From: Acidobacteriota bacterium
Lineage (GTDB): Bacteria > Acidobacteriota > Blastocatellia > Pyrinomonadales > Pyrinomonadaceae
Assembly: GCA_963169175.1 (NCBI GenBank)
Contig: CAUJFK010000298.1
Coordinates: 1-5,618, forward strand
DNA length: 5,618 nucleotides
Reading direction: 5' to 3'
The notes under the pieces were generated by a model that saw only the letters and a program-made list of their open reading frames with translations, did not search any database and was not told the DNA's origin. The position numbers were made by a program, and so were the translations under genes. Below are positions 1-4,483 of this stretch, piece after piece; the first letter of the stretch is position 1, and each line of letters starts with the position of its first letter.

Positions 1-558
1 GACCGGCGCCATATCCTGACGGTCAACTATATTTACGAGTTGCCGTGGTTCTCAAAACGCCATGATTTTGTTGGCAATGTCCTTGGCGGTTGGCAGGTAT
101 CTGGTATCGTTACGTATCAGACTGGGCTTCCGTTTACGGTAACCTACGGGTCATTTGATCCGGCGGGAATCGGATTCCTGGGAGCCTCGCCGGCGGGCGG
201 ACGCGCCTATGCTTTGAGCAACCCAAATGAGGGCGGTGCCCAGACACAGCAGCAGTGGTTTAACACCGCAGCATTTATGGGCACACCGGCGCCGACCAGC
301 TTTGAGGGTATTCCCGGGACCGCGGCGCGCGGGCTTGTAAATGGGCCGCCGACCTTCAGGACAGACCTGACGCTGAGCAAGAATATTCGGTTTACCGAAT
401 CAATGAGCCTTCAGCTTAGAGCCGAGGCATTCAACGTGTTCAATCGGACAAACTTTACCGGATTCGGAACGGCCGCTTCAACGCCGTCCACATTCGGTGT
501 CGTTAACGGAACACGTGATCCGCGGGTATTGCAGTTCGGCATTAAGTTCTACTTCTAA
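1..558 (+). CDS. TonB-dependent receptor (Oar-like), C-terminal fragment
   Basis: The frame is open from base 1 and ends at TAA 556-558, so this is the last 185 residues of a larger gene whose start lies outside the window. Seen: alternating aromatic/polar beta-strand pattern, a segment starting DRRHILTVNYIYELP, a strand with GGWQVSGIVTYQTGLPF, a late motif LRAEAFNVFNRTNF, and a terminal phenylalanine (GIKFYF). Family knowledge: these are hallmarks of the barrel end of TonB-dependent receptors with an N-terminal carboxypeptidase-regulatory-like domain, abundant in Acidobacteriota; the terminal aromatic residue is the BAM recognition signal of outer-membrane barrels. Full members are usually around 1000 residues, so the plug and most of the barrel are missing here. 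The TTG at 40 is internal, not a start. The substrate cannot be read from this part. A strong terminator follows, separating it from nagA. Confidence 0.9.
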   Translation, partial: DRRHILTVNYIYELPWFSKRHDFVGNVLGGWQVSGIVTYQTGLPFTVTYGSFDPAGIGFLGASPAGGRAYALSNPNEGGAQTQQQWFNTAAFMGTPAPTSFEGIPGTAARGLVNGPPTFRTDLTLSKNIRFTESMSLQLRAEAFNVFNRTNFTGFGTAASTPSTFGVVNGTRDPRVLQFGIKFYF

Positions 559-580
559 GCCGGACCGCTTGTTTTGATTG

Positions 581-613
581 GCCCGCGTTTCCGGATGGGA
601 ATGCGGGCTTTTT
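581..613 (+). terminator. Intrinsic terminator after the TonB receptor gene
   Basis: The arms GCCCGC (581-586) and GCGGGC (603-608) pair perfectly. Pairing continues inward through 587-592 with 597-602 (two G-U wobbles) to a GGAT tetraloop, giving a 12-bp stem. Five T follow at 609-613, then a further T-rich stretch to 620. It lies 22 nt after the receptor stop codon and only about 20 nt before the nagA start, so it also constrains where nagA transcription can begin. Confidence 0.88.
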
Positions 614-616
614 GTT

Positions 617-625
617 TGTTAGAAT
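617..625 (+). promoter_or_regulatory. Putative extended -10 promoter element of nagA
   Basis: TGTTAGAAT reads as TGn followed by TAGAAT, one mismatch from the bacterial -10 consensus TATAAT. It is placed 7 nt before the nagA ATG at 633. No convincing -35 is visible 16-18 nt upstream, where the terminator's 3' arm lies; extended -10 promoters can work without one. If real, transcription would start near 632-633 and the mRNA would be leaderless, which fits the absence of a Shine-Dalgarno sequence. This is inference from pattern and position. Confidence 0.4.
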
Positions 626-632
626 TTTGAAT

Positions 633-1778
633 ATGAAGCGAACGATCCTCAAGAACTCTCATTTCATGTACGGTGGCGTCCGCGAAAATGTTGTCGTAGA
701 AGAAGGGCGGATAGCTGAATTCCACGATCGAACCGCCGTAATAGATGGAGAGAGCTTTGATGCGGTCGGAAGCCTCATTTTTCCCGGCTTTATCGACGTT
801 CACACGCACGGGGCGATCGGTGTTGACGTGAATGCGGCATCTGCTGATGAGTTGATGAAGGTCGCCGCGTTTCTTGCCCGTAATGGCGTGACGGCGTGGG
901 TGCCGACGCTGGTGCCGGATTCGGATGAGAATTATCGCCGCGTGATCGGCGAGATCGATCGGCTGATGGAGATGCAGGAGGGAAGGCCGGTTGCTCAGGC
1001 CGTCGGGGTGCATTACGAAGGCGTCTTTGCCAACGAGAAGATGTGCGGTGCCCTTCGGCCAGAATACTTTAAAAAATATACGGGCGGCGAGCTTGCCGAA
1101 CTTCCACGGTTAAAGTCGGGCGTTCATATGATGACCTTTGCCCCGGAGGTTGAGGGCGGTATTGAGCTGGCTGCGGAATTTGTGCGACAGGGGTGGATCG
1201 CCTCGATCGGGCATACGCGGGCCGATACGGAAACGCTTGACAAGGCATTCACCGCCGGAGCGCGGCATATGACGCATTTCTTTAATGCGATGACCGGAAT
1301 TCATCACCGCGATATCGGCGTTGCGGGCTGGGGATTGAAGACTGAGCCTGTGACATTCGACATCATTGCGGACGGCGTACATATTCACCCGGAAATGTTG
1401 GAACTGGTTTGCCGGGCAAAGACGCCAGGCAAGGTAACTCTCATCAGCGACTCGGTAGCTCCGGCCGGGTTGGGTGACGGAGAATTCGAGGCCTGGGGCG
1501 AGAAGATAGTGGTCGAGGGCGGGCGAACGCGCAATGAACGCGGCAGTATCGCCGGTTCTGTGATCACGATGCACGATGCGTTTGTTAGAATGCGCTCGCT
1601 TGGGTTTTCGGAATCGGAAGTTGCGCAAATGGTATCGTCAAATCCGGCAAAGCTGCTCGGCCTGGAAGATTCACGTGGCTCCATCGAGGCCGGAAAACGT
1701 GCGGACCTGGTTGGAGTTTCAGACGATGGAGCGATCAAGTTCGTTATGATCGGTGGAGAGTTTGTCGACCTGGGCTGA
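633..1778 (+). CDS. nagA: N-acetylglucosamine-6-phosphate deacetylase
   Basis: NagA hydrolyses GlcNAc-6-phosphate to glucosamine-6-phosphate and acetate in the cytoplasm, supplying GlmS/NagB in amino-sugar catabolism and peptidoglycan recycling. The 381-residue product matches the family length (E. coli 382). It is an amidohydrolase with visible metal and catalytic residues: H57-x-H59 in GFIDVHTHG, E129 in GVHYEG, H194 in SIGHT, H215 in THFFNAM, H250 in ADGVH, and the catalytic aspartate D273 in LISDSVAPAG. These positions nearly coincide with E131, H195, H216, H251 and D273 of the E. coli enzyme. The C-terminal GSIEAGKRADLV is the typical closing beta-sandwich segment. I chose ATG 633 because the longer TTG start (612) lies in the T-tract of the terminator. 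No Shine-Dalgarno sequence is visible. Oddity: the usual HLEGPF reads HYEGVF. No nagB or nagK homologue is in the window. Confidence 0.95.
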   Translation: MKRTILKNSHFMYGGVRENVVVEEGRIAEFHDRTAVIDGESFDAVGSLIFPGFIDVHTHGAIGVDVNAASADELMKVAAFLARNGVTAWVPTLVPDSDENYRRVIGEIDRLMEMQEGRPVAQAVGVHYEGVFANEKMCGALRPEYFKKYTGGELAELPRLKSGVHMMTFAPEVEGGIELAAEFVRQGWIASIGHTRADTETLDKAFTAGARHMTHFFNAMTGIHHRDIGVAGWGLKTEPVTFDIIADGVHIHPEMLELVCRAKTPGKVTLISDSVAPAGLGDGEFEAWGEKIVVEGGRTRNERGSIAGSVITMHDAFVRMRSLGFSESEVAQMVSSNPAKLLGLEDSRGSIEAGKRADLVGVSDDGAIKFVMIGGEFVDLG

Positions 1779-1861
1779 TCGATCGTCAACACCGCTTGGT
1801 CAACCCTTGCTTACCTAGATCATCTTTGAGCGGGACTTCACCTCCCAGAATTCCATTTTGT

Positions 1862-1876
1862 GTAAAGAATTGTAAA
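1862..1876 (+). promoter_or_regulatory. Perfect CpxR-type binding box upstream of cpxR
   Basis: The sequence GTAAAGAATTGTAAA is a direct repeat of GTAAA with a 5-bp spacer (10-bp period, one helical turn). This is exactly the E. coli CpxR consensus GTAAA-N5-GTAAA. It ends 43 nt before the ATG of a CpxR-like regulator gene, so autoregulation is the natural inference. OmpR/PhoB-family regulators bind such tandem repeats as dimers. If transcription starts near 1916, the box centre is near -47, a position suited to activation. The match and location are seen; binding is inferred. Confidence 0.68.
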
Positions 1877-1903
1877 ACACAGTATTTCCGCGAATTTTTA
1901 GCG

Positions 1904-1909
1904 TAGAAT
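1904..1909 (+). promoter_or_regulatory. Putative -10 element of the cpxRA operon
   Basis: TAGAAT differs from TATAAT at one position and lies 10 nt before the chosen cpxR ATG (1920). The matching -35 position (about 1881-1886, AGTATT) is poor, as expected for an activator-dependent promoter. The CpxR-type box lies just upstream of it. Transcription would start near 1916, leaving almost no leader. The same hexamer occurs in front of nagA. Confidence 0.38.
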
Positions 1910-1919
1910 GTGGTCAGTG

Positions 1920-2606
1920 ATGAACAAGGTCCTGATCATTGATGACGACGAAGAGCTTTGCGATCTCGTGTCGGAATATCTGACGGTTGAGGGGTTCGAA
2001 ACCCAGTGCGTTCACGACGGCGAAACCGGTCTCAAGAGCGCCGGGTCGGGGGCTTACGATCTTGCGATCCTTGACGTAATGCTTCCGAAAATGAACGGCT
2101 TTGACGTGCTGCGGAACCTGCGCGAAAGCTCGGACGTTCCTGTTCTGATGCTGACCGCACGCGGTGACGATACAGAGCGGATCGCCGGGCTTGAAACGGG
2201 TGCGGACGATTATCTGCCAAAACCGTTCAACCCGCGCGAACTTGTAGCACGCCTTCGGGCTATCCTGCGAAGGGCATCGCCGGACGAGAACGAAGATCTG
2301 CCTGAAAAACTGCAGGTTGGCGATCTGGAGATCTCTTCCTCAGCCCGTTCGGCCAAACTGAACGGTGATGAGGTAATACTGACATCTGTCGAATTTGACC
2401 TGCTCCTCGCTCTTGTCCGCGAGGCAGGGAAGATCGTTAAAAAGGAAGACCTGAGCGAGTCCGTTCTTGAGCGAAGCCTGTCGCCGTATGACCGCAGTTT
2501 GGACATGCATATCAGCAACCTGCGAAAAAAACTTGGGCTTCGCGCCAACGGCGGCGAAAGAATTAAGACCGTAAGGTCGGTCGGATACATCTATACGGTG
2601 GAATGA
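1920..2606 (+). CDS. cpxR: CpxR-like response regulator (OmpR/PhoB family)
   Basis: Cytoplasmic two-component transcription factor of 228 residues (E. coli CpxR 232). Residues 1-120 are a receiver domain: acidic pocket D8-D10 in LIIDDDEE, phospho-acceptor D52 in LAILDVMLP, T79 in MLTARG, switch Y98 and K101 in GADDYLPKPFNPRELVARLR. Residues about 129-228 are a winged-helix DNA-binding domain, with the recognition-helix segment SPYDRSLDMHISNLRKKL and the wing near RSVGYIYTVE. By recall, MNK-L--DDD-EL, GLE-GADDYLPKPFN-RELVAR-RAILRR and the recognition helix match E. coli CpxR closely, better than a generic OmpR-family match. I chose ATG 1920 because it gives MNKVLIIDDD, aligning with CpxR; the in-frame ATG 1908 overlaps the candidate -10. 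No Shine-Dalgarno sequence is seen. Its stop overlaps the kinase start (ATGA). A perfect CpxR box lies upstream. Orthology to Cpx is inferred; the response-regulator identity is certain. Confidence 0.93.
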   Translation: MNKVLIIDDDEELCDLVSEYLTVEGFETQCVHDGETGLKSAGSGAYDLAILDVMLPKMNGFDVLRNLRESSDVPVLMLTARGDDTERIAGLETGADDYLPKPFNPRELVARLRAILRRASPDENEDLPEKLQVGDLEISSSARSAKLNGDEVILTSVEFDLLLALVREAGKIVKKEDLSESVLERSLSPYDRSLDMHISNLRKKLGLRANGGERIKTVRSVGYIYTVE

Positions 2607-3970
2607 ATCTTTTTGTCAAAATTTTTCTCTGGTTTCTAGCGGCCATCGTTTTGTTGGTCTGCGTAATTGTGTTTCTGAACTGGACGGTGCAGACCGAACC
2701 GGTGGTCAGCCGCTGGCGGGTCTCGATGCAGTATCAGACTACCGTATACACCGAAACAGCCGGCCAATTGTATGCCTTGGGCGGCGAGAAAGAGGTTGGG
2801 GAATTCCTCGGCCGGCTTCGCGATTCTGACAGGATAAGCGAGGTTGACCTGATCGGGGTAAACGGCCGTTCGTGGCTGTCCGAAGGCGTCAGCGCGAACA
2901 GTTATCCTGACCTGATGGCCGCGGCCTTGGCGAGCAATACGGTCGAGATCCAAACACACAATGAATCCGCGCTTTCTGCCAGGCAGATAACTTTGGCGGA
3001 CGGGAATAAGTACGTCTTTATCCTGCGGTGGGAGCGCCCGCGGATGACGCCGTTCTTTGGTGATCCGCCGATGAAATATTTCCGCTACGCGGGCCTGCTC
3101 ATGACGGCATTACTGCTTTGCTGGGCGCTGGCGCGATATCTTGCTTCGCCGATCGGCAAGTTGCGTAAGGCGACGCAGAAATTAGCGGATGGCGACCTTT
3201 CAGCTCGCGTCGGCAACCAGATCGGTAATCGCCACGATGAGCTTTCGGCCCTGGCGAAGGACTTTGACGTAATGGCCGAACGGATCGAATCGTTGATCAC
3301 TTCGCAGCAGCGATTGTCTCGGGATGTTTCACATGAATTGCGGTCGCCGCTGGCTCGAATGAACGTCGCCCTTGAAATAGCAAAACAGAAAATGAACGGC
3401 GATTCGCTTCCACTTTTTGCCCGGCTTGAGACAGAATCACAGCGGCTGAACGATATGATCTCGCGGCTCCTGACACTGTCAAAGCTCGAAACGGGCTTGC
3501 AGGATTTTGAGCAGCACGAGCTTAACCTGCGTTCGCTTGTGGAGCAGGTCGTGTCGGACGCGGACTTTGAGGCGGGTGCGAAAGGGAAGTCGGTAAAGAT
3601 AACCACGGCGACGGACTGCCGGGTAGTTGGCAGCGACAACCTGCTTCGGAGCGCCGTGGACAATATCCTGCGGAATGCTGTGCGATATACACGGGAAGGG
3701 ACAGCGGTCGAGGTGTCGCTAACGAACAGTGACGGACATGCGACCTTACGGGTCGTTGACCACGGAAGCGGCGTGCCCGATGCGGAGTTGAGCAATCTTT
3801 TTCGTCCGTTCTATCGAGTGGGCGAGGCGCGCGACCGAGGTTCGGGCGGCACCGGCCTGGGCCTTGCGATCGCCGAGCAGGCAGTCAAACTGCATAACGG
3901 TACGATCGTCGCAAAGAATATCGGCGACGGACTGGAAGTCGAAATTCGCTTGAATTGTGTTGCTCCGTAA
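2603..3970 (+). CDS. cpxA: CpxA-like sensor histidine kinase
   Basis: Inner-membrane sensor kinase of 455 residues (E. coli CpxA 457), predicted to phosphorylate the response regulator encoded just upstream. Order: TM1 about 5-26; periplasmic sensor about 27-160; TM2 about 162-181; HAMP about 179-232; dimerisation/phospho-acceptor helix with H244 in DVSHELRSPLARM; N box with N354 and N358 in DNILRNAVRY; G1 box DHGSGVPD (386-393); F box LFRPFYR (399-405); G2 box GGTGLGLAI (415-423). TSQQRL before the H box and EARDRGSGGTGLGLAI are strikingly CpxA-like. The periplasmic part is not recognisably similar by eye to the proteobacterial sensor, so its signal is unknown. ATG 2603 overlaps the regulator's TGA by 4 nt with no well-spaced Shine-Dalgarno sequence, suggesting translational coupling. 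No cpxP-like gene is adjacent. It ends in front of a large inverted repeat. Confidence 0.93.
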   Translation: MNLFVKIFLWFLAAIVLLVCVIVFLNWTVQTEPVVSRWRVSMQYQTTVYTETAGQLYALGGEKEVGEFLGRLRDSDRISEVDLIGVNGRSWLSEGVSANSYPDLMAAALASNTVEIQTHNESALSARQITLADGNKYVFILRWERPRMTPFFGDPPMKYFRYAGLLMTALLLCWALARYLASPIGKLRKATQKLADGDLSARVGNQIGNRHDELSALAKDFDVMAERIESLITSQQRLSRDVSHELRSPLARMNVALEIAKQKMNGDSLPLFARLETESQRLNDMISRLLTLSKLETGLQDFEQHELNLRSLVEQVVSDADFEAGAKGKSVKITTATDCRVVGSDNLLRSAVDNILRNAVRYTREGTAVEVSLTNSDGHATLRVVDHGSGVPDAELSNLFRPFYRVGEARDRGSGGTGLGLAIAEQAVKLHNGTIVAKNIGDGLEVEIRLNCVAP

Positions 3971-4114
3971 CGACGAAGCCGTCCGTGTTTTTCCCTCTTT
4001 TCGTGATTTTCGTGTCTTGATTCGAGCTTTTCGTGGTAATGGGAGAGAATCCCGACCACGAAATTCACAAAACAACGACACGAAAATCACGAAAAGGGAC
4101 AAGAATCAGCCGGT
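3971..4114. other. Convergent intergenic region
   Basis: This 144-bp gap separates the 3' end of the kinase gene from the 3' end of the minus-strand membrane-protein gene. It contains no credible gene and is mostly filled by the nested inverted repeat at 3997-4096. A T-run at 3988-3992 follows only a very weak potential stem, so a canonical terminator for the kinase operon cannot be claimed. Confidence 0.75.
3997..4096. repeat. 100-nt nested inverted repeat of TTTTCGTG units
   Basis: The outer arms are a perfect 20-bp inverted repeat: CTTTTCGTGATTTTCGTGTC at 3997-4016 against 4077-4096. Inside them, TTTCGTGGT (4029-4037) pairs with ACCACGAAA (4055-4063), and GGGA (4041-4044) pairs with TCCC (4050-4053) around a GAGAA loop. 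All three stems share one centre near 4046-4047. The octamer TTTTCGTG occurs three times on the left (3998, 4007, 4028), and CACGAAA returns three times on the right. It could fold as a long hairpin in RNA from either strand, or as a cruciform. No T-tract follows on either strand, so it is not a textbook terminator. A REP/MITE-like dispersed element or a bidirectional transcript-end structure are the best guesses. Confidence 0.85.
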
Positions 4115-4480
4115 TTAGAGCCTATCTTTCCGTGCGGCCGCGAATGAGCGGATCGACAGGATGATGAACACCACGCATATGATCGCGGTCGCGGTTTGCG
4201 ACAGCACTGCCGCCGACATCGTCAGCTCGCTCAACTTTGAGATAAGCCGCCCCGCAGTCGCGATAAAACCGAGAAGTGCGATCACGACAGCGACATGCAT
4301 CAAATGCTTTCGCCAACCGTCCTTGATCCCAGCAATAACACCAAGCAGAGCAAGCGGAATTCCGATGAATGCCGGTATTAGCGCCGTCACACTGCCATGG
4401 CCGGTTGATGTCCCATGAATGTAACCGGCCAGGCCAACAAGGATCAGCAAGATCCCGCAAACGATCGATAAAGTTGACAT
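4115..4480 (-). CDS. Small four-helix membrane protein, unknown function
   Basis: A 121-residue hydrophobic protein that I cannot assign to a named family. Four likely transmembrane helices are seen: about residues 3-22 (SIVCGILLILVGLAGY), 30-52 (ALIPAFIGIPLALLGVIAG), 60-81 (LMHVAVVIALLGFIATAGRL) and 88-110 (around AIICVVFIILSI). A basic loop, KDGWRKH, lies between helices 2 and 3, and the tail AAARKDRL is basic, suggesting cytoplasmic loop and C-terminus. The GxxG-rich helix 1 and the ALIPAF-G-P and RKHLMH segments look conserved-domain-like. The ATG (4478-4480) lies 3 nt after the stop of the upstream hydrolase gene, so they are probably co-transcribed and translationally coupled. A reading in another frame on the same strand (4122-4460) lacks membrane character and is judged a shadow. 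Convergent with the kinase gene. Confidence 0.8.
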   Translation of the reverse strand: MSTLSIVCGILLILVGLAGYIHGTSTGHGSVTALIPAFIGIPLALLGVIAGIKDGWRKHLMHVAVVIALLGFIATAGRLISKLSELTMSAAVLSQTATAIICVVFIILSIRSFAAARKDRL

Positions 4481-4483
4481 GAT

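Larger units (their letters stand above)
1779..1919. other. Intergenic region carrying the cpxR control elements
   Basis: This is 141 bp between nagA and cpxR. No ORF or clear terminator for nagA is visible: the only hairpin noticed (GGGA 1832-1835 with TCCC 1843-1846) is four base pairs and lacks a T-tract. The downstream half is AT-rich and holds the CpxR-type box and a -10-like hexamer, listed separately. Confidence 0.7.

Noticed and set aside
555..1013. 152-codon minus-strand frame across the terminator and the nagA 5' end
   Set aside because: It overlaps the terminator hairpin and the NagA metal-binding region; the sequence has no recognisable fold and no start context.
1785..1804. Direct repeat GTCAAC (1785-1790 and 1799-1804) as an operator
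   Set aside because: A 14-bp period does not fit helical phasing, and two 6-mers this close are expected by chance.
1832..1846. Small hairpin GGGA/TCCC after nagA as a terminator
   Set aside because: Only 4 bp with a 7-nt loop and no T-tract immediately after; too weak to call.
1908..1919. Upstream ATG at 1908 as the cpxR start (adds MWSV)
   Set aside because: It overlaps the candidate -10 hexamer, and ATG 1920 yields the family-typical MNKVLIIDDD start.
3085..3795. 236-codon open frame antisense to the kinase gene
   Set aside because: It is serine/arginine-rich without domain logic and lies entirely opposite a kinase gene with intact H, N, G1, F and G2 motifs; a typical antisense shadow.
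3998..4090. Repeated TTTTCGTG units considered as a CRISPR or iteron array
   Set aside because: Spacing is irregular, the units are 8-9 nt and arranged as an inverted repeat; there are no spacers of constant length, no cas genes, and no replication gene nearby.
3746..4102. Minus-strand frames with HEK/REK-rich peptides such as ESRHENHEKREKHG, covering 3746-4102 and 3811-4068
   Set aside because: The low-complexity peptide comes from reading the TTTTCGTG repeat units, and the rest is antisense to the kinase 3' end.
4122..4460. 112-codon minus-strand frame within the membrane-protein gene
   Set aside because: It lies on the same strand but in another frame, is rich in Cys/Arg/Trp with no membrane or domain pattern, and the 4115-4480 frame has clear transmembrane helices and an operon-like start.
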